Shown in pieces: positions 25,975 through 34,601 of a stretch of DNA of 38,523 bases (the stretch's first letter is position 1; every line of letters begins with the position of its first letter). Source of the stretch: Verrucomicrobiota bacterium (GTDB lineage Bacteria; Verrucomicrobiota; Verrucomicrobiia; Opitutales; Opitutaceae); NCBI GenBank assembly GCA_016235555.1, contig JACRKC010000011.1, forward strand, positions 1 to 38,523, given 5' to 3'. The notes below the pieces were generated by a model, which worked only from the letters and a program-made list of their open reading frames with translations, had not been told where the DNA came from and did not search any database. The translations under genes and the position numbers were made by a program.

Positions 25975-28900
25975 TCACCGGCCGTCGAGCGTCTGGCGCA
26001 CCATGGTGAACAGCGCGTGCGCCTCAAACGGTTTCTGCAGGAAGTTCTGGCCGGGTTTCAGCTCGATGCCGCGGTGGACGATATCGGCGCTGTAGCCGGT
26101 CATGAGAATGACCTTCAGGGCCGGGGAGTCGCCTTGGAGGCGGTCGGCGAGATCGCGGCCGGAGATGCCTTCCGGCATCACCAGGTCGGTCAACAGCAGC
26201 GCGATTTCCTGGCGGTGGTCCGACCAGAGTTTCAGGGCGCCGGGCCCGTGCTCGGCTTCGAGCACGCGATAGCCGTGCTGCTTCAGCAGCAGGCGGGTCA
26301 CGTCGCGCACCGCCGGCTCGTCCTCCACGAGGAGGATCGTTTCGGTGCCGCGGGGCGCCGGCGCCGGGGCGGGAAGGGCGGCCGGGAGAACGGCGGACTC
26401 GTCGATCGGCAGCAGCACCTCGAAGGTCGTGCCGGCGCCCAGCCGGCTGTCGACGAGGATGGCGCCCCGGTGCTGGCGCACGATCCCAAAGATCGTGGCC
26501 AGGCCCAGCCCGGTGCCCTGGCCGATGGGTGTGGTGGTGAAAAACGGTTCGAAGATGCGCGGCAGCACCTCCGGGGCGATGCCGGCGCCGGTGTCGCGCA
26601 CCAGCAGGCACGCGTAGGGCCCCGGGGTCAGGTCGGGATGGCGCTGCGCCTCCTCCGGCGGCAGAATCCGGCGGCTGGTTTCCAGCATCAGCCGGCCGCC
26701 GTGCGGCATGGCGTCGCGGGCGTTGACGGCAAGATTGAGCAGCACTTGCGCCAGCATCCCGGCGTCGGCGTGGATCGGAATCGGCCCGGCGTGGAGCGCG
26801 ATTTCCAGCCGGATGTCCTCGCCGACCATCCGCCGGATCATCTTGGTGTCCTCGGTGACGACGTCGTTCAGGTTGAGATGCGCGGGCTGCATCATGGAGC
26901 GGCGGCTGAAGGCCAGCAGCTGGCTCGTGAGCCTGGCGGCGCGCTGGCCGAGGCGCTGCACCTCGGCGAGGGCCTCGGCGACCGACGGGGACAACCGGGC
27001 CTCGTGGCTCGCGAGCTCCGCCCGGGCGAGGATGGCGGTGAGGATGTTGTTGAAGTCGTGCGCCACGCCGCCGGCGAGCTGGCCGATCGCCTCCATTTTC
27101 TGGGACTGGCGGAACTGGCCCTCGAGCTCGCGGCGGGCCGTGATGTCGACCATCGTGATCACGGCCAGGAGCGGCCGGCCGGTCGTATCGTCGCGGGCGA
27201 GCGTGCCGGTGAAGGTGAACTGTTTTTTCCACCCGGCCTGCCGGTGGATCAGGGTGGCTTCCCAATTGCGCACGGTTTCGCCCCGCAGGAGGCGGGCGAG
27301 CGGCCACTGTTCGTGGGGCACGACCTGGCCGTCCGCGGCGCGGAACTCGAACGTGCCGGTGAACTCGTCCAGGTGCCGCCGGCATTCGTCGAGACTGCGG
27401 TAGCCGTGGAGTTCGAGCGCGGCCCGGTTCCAATACACCAGCTGGCCGTCGAGTTCGGACACGACCACGCCCTCGGAGAGGTTGTCGAGGCTGGCCTGGA
27501 GCAGGGCGAACTGCCGGGCGCGCGCCTGCTCGGCCTCGGCGAGGCGGGCCTCGGCGCGTTGGCGGTCGGTGATGTCGAACACCAGCGACAACACGCACGC
27601 GCGTCCTTGCAGATCGATCCGCTCGGCGGAGCTGAGCGAGTGCCGGAGTTCGCCGGATTTGGTGCGGAAGGACTGCTCGAACTGGGTCAGTTTTCCGGTG
27701 TCCCGCAACGCGGTGGCCAGGCGTTCGCGGTCCTTCGGCTCCGGCCACAAGCCGAGCTCCAGCGAGGTGCGTTCGAGCACCTCGTCCCGATCCGCGTAGC
27801 CGAACAGCCGGAGAAACGCCTCGTTGACCTCGATCAACCGTCCCTCCGCGAGCGTCGAGAGGAACATCGCCACCGGGCTGGCGCGAAACGCGACCTCGAA
27901 CCGCTCCTCGCTCCGGCGCAGATTGGCGGCGTCCCGGGCCTGCTGGATCGCGATCGACGCGGCGTGGGTCGCCAGGCGCAGGGTCATCTCATGCACGGCG
28001 GTCGGCTCGCGGGGCTCGCGGGCATACAGCGCGAGGGTGCCCAGCACCTCGCCCACGCGGCCGAAGATGGGGGTCGACCAGCAGGCGCGCAGGCCGTGCG
28101 CGCGGGTCAGCTCGCGGTAGTCGGCCCAGAGCGGGTCCGCGTCGATATCGGTGACGGTCACGGTCTGCCGGCGGAAGGCGGCGGTGCCGCAGGATCCGAC
28201 GTTGGGTCCGATCGCCACGCCATCGATGGCGCGGCAATAGGCGGCGGGCAGGTTCGGGGCCGCGCCGTGGTGGAGCCGGCGGGTGTGGGGATCGAGCACC
28301 AGGACCGAGCAGACCCAGCCGTCCCAGCCGTCCGCGCGCGCCTCGGTGTAGCGGCAGATTTCCTCCAGCGTGGCCGCGAGCGGCTGCCCGGCGGCGATGT
28401 GTTCGAACAGGTCGCGCTGGCCGGCGATCAATTCGTTGGCGAACTTCTGCGTCGTGATGTCCCGCGAAATCCCGGCGATGCGATAGATGCGGCCCTGCAC
28501 GTTGCGGATCGGCACGAGCGTGGTGCTCCAGCAATGGCGGCCCGCCGGGTAGGTCAGGTCCGACTCGTAGTGCACCACCCGCCCCGATTCGAGGCACTCG
28601 CGATAACGGGGCATCAGGATGGCGGCGTTCTCCGGCGGCAGGACTTCGTCCGGCGAGCGACCGTGGACGGCGGCCGAGGTGAGGCCGGTCACTTTTTCGC
28701 AGCGCGGGTTGAAGGTCTCGTAGGCGAAGCGGCCCTCGTTGCTGACACTCATGACGAACACGGCGTCGTCCATGTTGGCGTAGATCTCCGCCAGCCGCGC
28801 CTCGCTCCGCAGCAACTCCTCGGTGGTGTGCAGGCGCTCCAGGGTGCCGCCGCAGTGATCGGCGAGGCCCTGCAGGGTCGCGAGATCCTGTTCGGTGAAG

Positions 28901-30450
28901 GCGTCGAAGGCGTAACTCTGCACCGACAGCACGCCCACGGCGCGGGTCTGCCAGCGGATCGGCACGGCCATGATCGAGGCGGAAAGGCGCGTGGTGTCGC
29001 CGAACATCACGGTGTCGGCGGAGACGACCAGGGGCGGCTGGCGCAGGATCAGCACCGCACCCTGCTCGAGGACGCGGCGCGCGCGCGGCGCGATGGCCGC
29101 GACGGGCCGGGCGATCTCCACCTCGCGGCGCCGGCCGTCGATCACGTCGATGGTCAGGAGCGTGTGCATGAGGTTTTTGTCCCACTGCGAAACCTCGAGC
29201 GAGCCGGCGTCCCACGACCACAGCGTGTCGGCGGCGGCGAAAATCACGCGCCCGGCCTCCTGCGGCGTGCGGGCGGCGCCGAGGTGGGCCTCGAGCGAGA
29301 GCAGGGTGTTGCGCAGCGTCTCGGCGGATTTGCGTTCGGAGTTGTCCCGGACGAAACCGGTGAATTGCGGCGGTTCGCTGGGCAGCCGCGTGATCGTGAG
29401 CTCGATCGGAAACTCGCGGCCGTCGGCGCGGACGCCGGTCAGTTCGAGGTGGCGCCCGAGCATGTGCGACTCGCCGGTGGCGATGCAGTGCGCGAGGGCG
29501 AGGTTGTGCCGTTCGCGCAGAGCGGGGGGGATGATCACGTCGGCGAGGGACCGGCCGCGCACCGCGGTGCCCGCGTGGCCGAAGATGCGCTCGGCGGCGG
29601 GGTTGAAGTCGACGATGAGGCCTTCGTGGTCGATGGTGATGATGCCGTCCATCGCATTCTCCACGATGGAGCGCGTCCTCGCCTCGCTGGCCTGCTGCGC
29701 CGTTTCCCGCGCCTGCACCTGCCCGGCCATGCGGTTGATTGCCTCGCCCACCTGGGCCAGTTCGTCGCGACCCCCGAGGTTCGAGCGGATGTCGAGCCGG
29801 CCCGCCGCCATGGCCTGCGTGGTCGCCACCAGCGTCATCGCGCGGTGGGAGACGGCGTGGTGGGAATACCACCACAGGCCCGCGCTGCACAGCGCGACCA
29901 GGCCGAGGAGGATCATGTCGCCATTGCGCAGCGCGGCGAAGGCCGGCGCCTTTTGCGCGGCGATATCCAAGCCGGTGCAGAAGCAGCCCACCCGCCGCGG
30001 CGCACCGGTGGCATTGAGCGCGAGGGGAAATGCCGCCCAGAGCGTCCGGCGATCCTCGGAGAACGCGAATTGCGGCTGGCCTTCGCGGCGGGCCCGCTCG
30101 ACCAGGGGCGCGAGCGGGGCCGCCACGTCGGCGAGGCGCCGGCCGGGCAGCGCGGGCGCCGCGGCGTTGATCACGCCGCCCTCGTCGCAGATCAGGGCCT
30201 GTTGCAGGTGCGGAATCACCTTCAGCCGCGCCAGCACCGCGCGGGCCGGCTGGTCGGTCCCGCGGGCAAACCCCTCCTCCATTTCGGGGCTCACAAACTG
30301 CCCCAGCCCCGCCGCTCGCTGCTGCATGAGGGCCTCGTTGCGCTGGTTGATTTCGCGGGTCCGCAGCCCGAAGGCGACGGCGATGAGCATTGCGCTCATG
30401 GCCAGAAAGCCGAGCGGCAGCGAGTAGCGCAGGGGAGGATGGGGGGGCAT
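25975..30450 (-). CDS. Multi-sensor hybrid histidine kinase
   Basis: A 1491-residue membrane kinase. The ATG at 30450 is chosen because upstream frame is antisense to gntK. Order: TM1 (~8-29, YSLPLGFLAMSAMLIAVAFGL), an extracytoplasmic sensor (~30-165), TM2 (MILLGLVALCSAGLWWY), HAMP (MAAGRLDIRSNLGGRDELAQVGEAINRMA), PAS1 (~259, ENAMDGIITIDHEGLIVDFNPAAERIFG), GAF1 (~383-530), PAS2 (~549), GAF2 (~690-810, GPNVGSCGTAAFRRQ and LRACWSTPIFG), PAS3 (~844), PAS4 (~980). HisKA follows with phosphoacceptor His1131 in GGVAHDFNNILTAIL, HATPase (~1194-1323; GAGIAPEVLPRIFEPFFTTT, GQGTGLGLATI), and a C-terminal receiver (ETILLVEDEPAVRDV) with Asp1422 in LLLTDLVMP. No DNA-binding output is fused, so a phosphotransfer partner elsewhere is expected. 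It sits 53 bases after gntK and directly before the acylase gene. The signal is unknown. Confidence 0.95.
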   Translation of the reverse strand: MPPHPPLRYSLPLGFLAMSAMLIAVAFGLRTREINQRNEALMQQRAAGLGQFVSPEMEEGFARGTDQPARAVLARLKVIPHLQQALICDEGGVINAAAPALPGRRLADVAAPLAPLVERARREGQPQFAFSEDRRTLWAAFPLALNATGAPRRVGCFCTGLDIAAQKAPAFAALRNGDMILLGLVALCSAGLWWYSHHAVSHRAMTLVATTQAMAAGRLDIRSNLGGRDELAQVGEAINRMAGQVQARETAQQASEARTRSIVENAMDGIITIDHEGLIVDFNPAAERIFGHAGTAVRGRSLADVIIPPALRERHNLALAHCIATGESHMLGRHLELTGVRADGREFPIELTITRLPSEPPQFTGFVRDNSERKSAETLRNTLLSLEAHLGAARTPQEAGRVIFAAADTLWSWDAGSLEVSQWDKNLMHTLLTIDVIDGRRREVEIARPVAAIAPRARRVLEQGAVLILRQPPLVVSADTVMFGDTTRLSASIMAVPIRWQTRAVGVLSVQSYAFDAFTEQDLATLQGLADHCGGTLERLHTTEELLRSEARLAEIYANMDDAVFVMSVSNEGRFAYETFNPRCEKVTGLTSAAVHGRSPDEVLPPENAAILMPRYRECLESGRVVHYESDLTYPAGRHCWSTTLVPIRNVQGRIYRIAGISRDITTQKFANELIAGQRDLFEHIAAGQPLAATLEEICRYTEARADGWDGWVCSVLVLDPHTRRLHHGAAPNLPAAYCRAIDGVAIGPNVGSCGTAAFRRQTVTVTDIDADPLWADYRELTRAHGLRACWSTPIFGRVGEVLGTLALYAREPREPTAVHEMTLRLATHAASIAIQQARDAANLRRSEERFEVAFRASPVAMFLSTLAEGRLIEVNEAFLRLFGYADRDEVLERTSLELGLWPEPKDRERLATALRDTGKLTQFEQSFRTKSGELRHSLSSAERIDLQGRACVLSLVFDITDRQRAEARLAEAEQARARQFALLQASLDNLSEGVVVSELDGQLVYWNRAALELHGYRSLDECRRHLDEFTGTFEFRAADGQVVPHEQWPLARLLRGETVRNWEATLIHRQAGWKKQFTFTGTLARDDTTGRPLLAVITMVDITARRELEGQFRQSQKMEAIGQLAGGVAHDFNNILTAILARAELASHEARLSPSVAEALAEVQRLGQRAARLTSQLLAFSRRSMMQPAHLNLNDVVTEDTKMIRRMVGEDIRLEIALHAGPIPIHADAGMLAQVLLNLAVNARDAMPHGGRLMLETSRRILPPEEAQRHPDLTPGPYACLLVRDTGAGIAPEVLPRIFEPFFTTTPIGQGTGLGLATIFGIVRQHRGAILVDSRLGAGTTFEVLLPIDESAVLPAALPAPAPAPRGTETILLVEDEPAVRDVTRLLLKQHGYRVLEAEHGPGALKLWSDHRQEIALLLTDLVMPEGISGRDLADRLQGDSPALKVILMTGYSADIVHRGIELKPGQNFLQKPFEAHALFTMVRQTLDGR

Positions 30451-30503
30451 CACATCAAGGTCGCGCCGGACAGTAGGTAACCTACGGCGCCCCCGCTCGC
30501 GGA

Positions 30504-30989
30504 CTAAAGCGAAAACTTCCGGCGGATCTCCGCGACGATCGCGGCGGGCGGCTGCGCGATGTCGACGACCAGCGCGTCCGACGGCGGCTCGAGCGCCTCG
30601 AATTGCGAGGTGAGCATCTCCGGCTTCATGAAATGCCCCTGGCGGGCGATCATGCGTTCGAGGATCACCGCGAAATCGCCGGCGAGGTGGACGAGTTTCA
30701 CGTTGGCCGGATCGCCGAGGAGGACGGAGCGGTAGCGCTCCTTCAACGCCGAGCAGGTGAGCACGGCGCTCTCGCCGCGCGCCACGCAGGCGTCGATGTG
30801 CGCGCGGATCGCGGCCAGCCACGGCGCGCGATCGCGGTCCGTCAGCGGGATGCCGCTGGACATCTTGGCCACATTCGCCGGCGGATGAAAATCGTCGGCG
30901 TCGCGGAAGCTCCACCCGAGTTCGGCCGCGAGGGCGAGGCCGATGGTGGTCTTGCCGCAGCCGGCCACGCCCATGAGGAGGATGACCAT
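30504..30989 (-). CDS. gntK: Gluconokinase
   Basis: A 161-residue cytosolic kinase converting D-gluconate to 6-phosphogluconate, feeding the pentose phosphate or Entner-Doudoroff route. The ATG at 30989 begins at MVILLMGVAGCGKTTIG, whose Walker A (GVAGCGKT, 7-14) is in the normal N-terminal position; the longer upstream frame has no homology-like sequence. Other GntK signatures: WSFRDADDFHPPANVAKMSSGIPLTDRDRAPWL (gluconate-binding region), VLTCSALKERYR, and ARQGHFMKPEMLTSQFEALE. Length is typical. It starts 11 bases after the DUF5069 stop on the same strand, suggesting co-transcription. No GntR-like operator or transporter is seen nearby. Confidence 0.93.
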   Translation of the reverse strand: MVILLMGVAGCGKTTIGLALAAELGWSFRDADDFHPPANVAKMSSGIPLTDRDRAPWLAAIRAHIDACVARGESAVLTCSALKERYRSVLLGDPANVKLVHLAGDFAVILERMIARQGHFMKPEMLTSQFEALEPPSDALVVDIAQPPAAIVAEIRRKFSL

Positions 30990-31000
30990 GGCGGGGCGGG

Positions 31001-31462
31001 TTATTTCAGCCAGACCTGCTCCGCGACCGGATCGCGCCCTTCGTCGAAGTCGAGGTAGTCGAACATCGTCATGACGGGCTGCGATTCGAGGCCGCTTTCG
31101 GCGATGCGCTGGCGGAGGCGGGAGTTCACCTCGTCGCGCCAGCCGCGTTTCATCATGAATTGATTCCAGACGAGGCACTCCTCGTCGGTGCGCGGGCCGC
31201 CGCGTTCGTGGCACCACGCGAGCAGGCCCTCGTCGGTCAGGCCGCCGGCGAGCACGCGCGCCGTCAGCTCCGCGTGGCGCACGCGCAGAAACGAGCAGCA
31301 ACGCGTGTCGAAGAGGCCGGGTTTGGCGTCACCGAGGTTGCCGACGTAGTCCGGCGGGAGTTTGCCCTCCGCGTGGAGCCGGATCTTGTCCAGCATGCGG
31401 CCGAAATAGACGAGGCGGCCGACCTTGGCGTAGGGACTGCGGAGACCGGGGATGGCGGGCAT
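31001..31462 (-). CDS. DUF5069-family protein
   Basis: A 153-residue cytosolic protein matching the DUF5069 pattern: MPAIPGLRSPYAKVGRLVYFGRMLDKIRLHAEGKLP at the start, then DYVGNLGDAKPGLFDTRCCSFLRV and GLLAWCHERGGPRTDEECLVWNQFMMKRGWRD. The function of the family is not known to me; no catalytic motif is evident. The ATG at 31462 is directly preceded by an AT-rich palindromic repeat. The gene is probably co-transcribed with gntK 11 bases downstream. The pairing might indicate a link to sugar-acid metabolism, but that rests on proximity only. Confidence 0.85.
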   Translation of the reverse strand: MPAIPGLRSPYAKVGRLVYFGRMLDKIRLHAEGKLPPDYVGNLGDAKPGLFDTRCCSFLRVRHAELTARVLAGGLTDEGLLAWCHERGGPRTDEECLVWNQFMMKRGWRDEVNSRLRQRIAESGLESQPVMTMFDYLDFDEGRDPVAEQVWLK

Positions 31463-31468
31463 GGAAAA

Positions 31469-31570
31469 ATTTATGATTTACGATTGATGATTTTTGATTG
31501 GCCGGACGAGCCGCCGCATGGCGGACCGGCGAGTCATCAATCAAAAACCGTAAATCATAAATCATAAATT
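31469..31570. repeat. AT-rich palindromic element upstream of DUF5069 gene
   Basis: Arms AATTTATGATTTACGATTGA... and ...AAATCATAAATCATAAATT flank a GC-rich centre (GCCGGACGAGCCGCCGCATG). It lies between the small membrane protein stop and the DUF5069 start, ending six bases before that ATG. It is related to the single arm at 21901-21935 before upp. Confidence 0.75.
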
Positions 31571-31580
31571 CGCCCGGCCG

Positions 31581-31883
31581 TCAGGCCCGGCGCGTGCGTC
31601 CGTAGTAGATCGCCGTCGCGAGCACGCCTAGCAGCCACGTGGGAAAATTGATCCACAGCTGATGGATCGGCACGTGGTAGTGCACGACCGCCCAGATGAT
31701 GAGCACGTGCTTCACGGCGATGAGCACCCAGCACCCGCAGATGAGGCGCTCGACGCGCGGATCGCGGCGCTCGGCGGTGGCCGTGCGCACTTCCTGGACG
31801 AAGGCGTCCTGGACGGCCGCGGGCGAAGGCTGGCCCGCGATGAGTTGGGTCAGATTGGCAAACACAGGTGGGAACGCGCGCAC
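31581..31883 (-). CDS. Small two-helix membrane protein, unknown
   Basis: About 100 residues from GTG 31883 (VRAFPPVFANLTQLIAG); longer readings run into the MITE, where the upstream TTG at 32009 is not credible. The N-terminal half is soluble and charged (QDAFVQEVRTATAERRDPRVERL). Two hydrophobic helices follow, CGCWVLIAVKHVLIIWAVVHY and LWINFPTWLLGVLATAIYYG, ending in GRTRRA. I do not recognise the family. It is first in the minus-strand run leading to DUF5069 and gntK, with an AT-rich palindrome downstream. The start is uncertain. Confidence 0.55.
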   Translation of the reverse strand: MRAFPPVFANLTQLIAGQPSPAAVQDAFVQEVRTATAERRDPRVERLICGCWVLIAVKHVLIIWAVVHYHVPIHQLWINFPTWLLGVLATAIYYGRTRRA

Positions 31884-31938
31884 CGTAGCGGCGTTCGCCG
31901 AAAAGAAAAGCGCGCGGTGGGTTTTCCGTCGTGGACGA

Positions 31939-32077
31939 GTGTGACTCAAATTGATGTCAGTGACTTGTAGCGGCGGTCTATGACCGCCGAACGAAGGCCC
32001 TTGGTGCAACGCCAGCGGTCATAGACCGCCGCTACAACCGAGCAGCACTCGAGAACTGACCTCAGTTTGAGTTGCAC
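31939..32077. mobile_element. MITE-like element copy 2
   Basis: 139 bp. Left end GTGTGACTCAAATTGATGTC; right end (rc) GTGCAACTCAAACTGAGGTC. The internal REPIN runs 31967-32035 (GTAGCGGCGGTCTATGACCG ... GCCGCTAC). It is flanked on both sides by CCGTCGTGGACGAG (31926-31939 and 32078-32091), a 14-base direct repeat that may be a target-site duplication. Confidence 0.8.
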
Positions 32078-32080
32078 CCG

Positions 32081-32160
32081 TCGTGGACGAGGCGTCCCGC
32101 CTCGTGCCCGCGGCTTGGCGCCACAGGGCGAGGAAACGAGGCGAGACGCCTCGTCCACGA
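32081..32160. repeat. REPIN family E' before the oxidoreductase start
   Basis: TCGTGGACGAGGCGTCCCGC then CTCGT at the left matches the right arm (rc) at 24 of 25 bases. Each arm also folds on itself (ACGAGGCG/CGCCTCGT). It ends at the base before the TTG that is the likely start of the oxidoreductase. Confidence 0.8.
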
Positions 32161-34587
32161 TTGAAACGCGTCCGCCGCCTGCTCAACGTCCCGCGCGTGC
32201 CCGACCCCGCTCTTCCCGCTGCCCAGCCGCCACCCGAATCCTCGCCGGCGCGCCTTGCGGCACCGAGCGCTCATGCCGCCGGCCTCGGCGGCGTGGTGGC
32301 GGCGACGCGGCACACGTTCGGACGCGCCGGCGTGGCGCGCGGCACCAAGCTGCTGCTGGAGGTGAACCAGAAGGACGGCTTCGACTGCCAGTCGTGTGCG
32401 TGGCCGAGCCCGGACGGCGAGCGGCACACGTTCGAGTTTTGCGAAAACGGCGCCAAGGCCGTGGCCGACGAGGCGACAACGAAGAAAATCGGGCACGAGT
32501 TTTTCGCCGCGCATTCGGTCGCCGCACTCGCCGCCCGGAGCGACCACTGGCTCAACGCGCAGGGCCGGCTCGTCGAGCCGCTTGTGCTGCGGCCGGGTGC
32601 CACGCACTACGCGCCCCTCGCGTGGGACGAGGCGTTCGCGCTCATCGCGAGCGAGTTGCGCGCGCTGGCGTCGCCGGATGAGGCGGCGTTCTACACCTCG
32701 GGCCGGACGAGCAACGAGGCGGCGTTTCTCTGGCAGTTGTTCGCGCGGCAGTTCGGCACCAACAATCTCCCCGACTGCTCCAACATGTGCCACGAGTCGA
32801 GCGGCGCCGCGCTCAGCGAGAGCCTCGGCATCGGCAAGGGCACGGTGACGCTGGAGGACTTCGAACGCGCCGATGCCATCTTCGTGATCGGCCAGAATCC
32901 GGGCACCAACCACCCGCGCATGCTCACGTCGCTCGAAGCCGCGAAGCGCCAGGGCGCGACCATCGTCTCGATCAACCCGCTGCCCGAAGTCGGCACGGAG
33001 CGTTTCAAAAATCCGCAGGATTTTCTCAATCCGCTGAAGGCCCTGCCCACGCTGCTCGGCAAAGGCTCGCGCCTGGCCGACCTCTGGCTCCAGCCGCGTA
33101 TCGCCGGCGACCTCGCGCTGTTCAAGGGCCTCATGAAGGAAATGCTCGCCGCCGAGGATGCCGCGCCGGGCACGGTGTTCGACCAGGCGTTTATCCGCGA
33201 ACACACCCACGGCTTTGAAGCGCTCGTGGCCGATCTGCGGGCGGCGAACTGGGATGAAATCGTCGCCGCGAGCGGCGTGCCGCGCGAGCAGATCGCCGTG
33301 GCCGCGCGAATCGCGATGCGTGCGCGCGCCACGATTTGTTGTTGGGCGATGGGCCTTACGCAGCAGCCCGACTCGGTCGCGACGATCCAGCAGATCGTCA
33401 ACTTCCTCCTGTTGCGCGGCAACGTCGGCCGCCCCGGCGCCGGCGCGTGCCCGGTGCGCGGGCACTCCAACGTGCAGGGTGACCGCACCATGGGCATTTG
33501 CGAACGGCCGCCCGCATGGATCGACCGACTCGACGCCGAGTTCGGCCTGAAATCGCCGCGCGCCCACGGCCTCGACACGGTCGGCACGATTCGCGCGATG
33601 GCTGAGGGCCGGGTAAACGTGCTCGTCGCGCTCGGCGGCAACTTTTTGTCGGCCACGCCCGACACGGAGTTCACCGCGGCGGCGCTGCGCCGCTGCACGC
33701 TCACCGCGCACGTTTCGACCAAGCTCAACCGCGCGCACCTCGTGACCGGCCGCACCGCGCTCATCCTGCCGTGCCTCGGCCGCAGCGAACGCGACGTGCA
33801 GGCGGGTGGCGAGCAGTTCGTGACGGTTGAGGACTCAATGGGAATCATCAACCCGTCGCGCGGCCGGCTCGCACCCGCGTCGGCGCACCTGCGCAGCGAG
33901 GTCGCGATCGTGTGCGGGATTGCATCCGAGGTGGAGCGCGTTGACCACAACGCGCTTTCAGGATCATCGAACGCACCTCAAACCAGCGCGTTGAGGTCAA
34001 CGCGCTCCACCCCCTGGCCAGACTTCGTAACGAACTACGATCTCATCCGCGACCGCATTGCGCGCGTCGTGCCGGGGTTCGAGGACTACAACCGCCGCAT
34101 CCGCGCGGGTATTTTCCACCTGCCCAACGCTCCGCGGGATCGCCGCGAATGGCGCACGCGCACGCAGCGGGCGAACTTCATTGTCGCGCCGATCCCGCGC
34201 CCGGTGATCGCGGCCGCTGAATTCGTGATGATGACGATCCGCTCGCACGATCAGTTCAACACGACCGTCTACGGCCTCGACGACCGCTACCGCGGCGTGT
34301 TCGGCGGGCGGCGCGTGGTGTTCATGCACGAGGATGACATCGGCGTGCTCGGTCTGATGCAGGGCCAGCGCGTCGACCTCACCAACCGCCACGGCGGAGT
34401 GGAGCGGGTGGCGCGCGGGTTCATGGTCGCGCCTTACCGGATCCCGCGTGGCTGCGTGGCGACGTATTTCCCGGAGGCCAACGTGCTCGTGCCCATCGGC
34501 CTGACCGCCGCGAAGAGCAACACCCCGGCGAGCAAATTCGTCGTCGTGACGATTGCGGCCAGCCGGGGCGCGCGCCCGCCCGGTTGA
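32161..34587 (+). CDS. FdhF/YdeP-like molybdopterin oxidoreductase with in-frame REPIN
   Basis: About 808 residues, a molybdopterin-binding oxidoreductase of the formate-dehydrogenase-alpha-like (YdeP/TIGR01701-type) family; the true electron donor is unknown. TTG 32161 (LKRVRRLLNVPRVP) is chosen because the upstream ATG 32083 lies wholly in a palindromic repeat. Family blocks: LLLEVNQKDGFDCQSCAWPSPDG (Cys76, Cys79), FYTSGRTSNEAAFLWQLFARQFGTNNLPDCSNMCHESSG, FVIGQNPGTNHPRML, CCWAMGLTQQPDSVATIQQIVNFLLLRGNVGRPGAGACPVRGHSNVQGDRTMG, and the C-terminal dinucleotide-binding domain (VMMTIRSHDQFNTTVYGLDDRYRGVFG). There is no signal peptide, so it is probably cytosolic. Residues ~590-617 (EVERVDHNALSGSSNAPQTS) are a family-B REPIN translated in frame, between the conserved EDSMGIINPSRGRL block and the dinucleotide-binding domain. 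Confidence 0.9.
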   Translation: MKRVRRLLNVPRVPDPALPAAQPPPESSPARLAAPSAHAAGLGGVVAATRHTFGRAGVARGTKLLLEVNQKDGFDCQSCAWPSPDGERHTFEFCENGAKAVADEATTKKIGHEFFAAHSVAALAARSDHWLNAQGRLVEPLVLRPGATHYAPLAWDEAFALIASELRALASPDEAAFYTSGRTSNEAAFLWQLFARQFGTNNLPDCSNMCHESSGAALSESLGIGKGTVTLEDFERADAIFVIGQNPGTNHPRMLTSLEAAKRQGATIVSINPLPEVGTERFKNPQDFLNPLKALPTLLGKGSRLADLWLQPRIAGDLALFKGLMKEMLAAEDAAPGTVFDQAFIREHTHGFEALVADLRAANWDEIVAASGVPREQIAVAARIAMRARATICCWAMGLTQQPDSVATIQQIVNFLLLRGNVGRPGAGACPVRGHSNVQGDRTMGICERPPAWIDRLDAEFGLKSPRAHGLDTVGTIRAMAEGRVNVLVALGGNFLSATPDTEFTAAALRRCTLTAHVSTKLNRAHLVTGRTALILPCLGRSERDVQAGGEQFVTVEDSMGIINPSRGRLAPASAHLRSEVAIVCGIASEVERVDHNALSGSSNAPQTSALRSTRSTPWPDFVTNYDLIRDRIARVVPGFEDYNRRIRAGIFHLPNAPRDRREWRTRTQRANFIVAPIPRPVIAAAEFVMMTIRSHDQFNTTVYGLDDRYRGVFGGRRVVFMHEDDIGVLGLMQGQRVDLTNRHGGVERVARGFMVAPYRIPRGCVATYFPEANVLVPIGLTAAKSNTPASKFVVVTIAASRGARPPG
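33930..34011. repeat. REPIN family B inside the oxidoreductase gene
   Basis: 82 bp, GGTGGAGCGCGTTGACCACA ... GAGGTCAACGCGCTCCACC. The left arm is read GTG GAG CGC GTT GAC, identical in phase to the acylase copy; the right arm is read as ALRSTRSTP. No stop or frameshift results. Confidence 0.92.
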
Positions 34588-34601
34588 GCGGCTCTGCGCG
34601 G

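Noticed and set aside
22005-26009. A 1334-codon plus-strand open frame over the hydrolase and acylase genes
   Set aside because: Antisense shadow with no recognisable motif; both minus-strand genes show intact catalytic residues.
25927-30480. A 1517-codon plus-strand open frame over the histidine kinase
   Set aside because: Repetitive Arg/Gly/His/Gln composition without domains; the kinase on the minus strand explains the conservation.
31884-32009. N-terminal extension of the small membrane protein from TTG 32009
   Set aside because: The added residues are encoded by the MITE-like element and its REPIN; a GTG at 31883 after the repeat is more credible.
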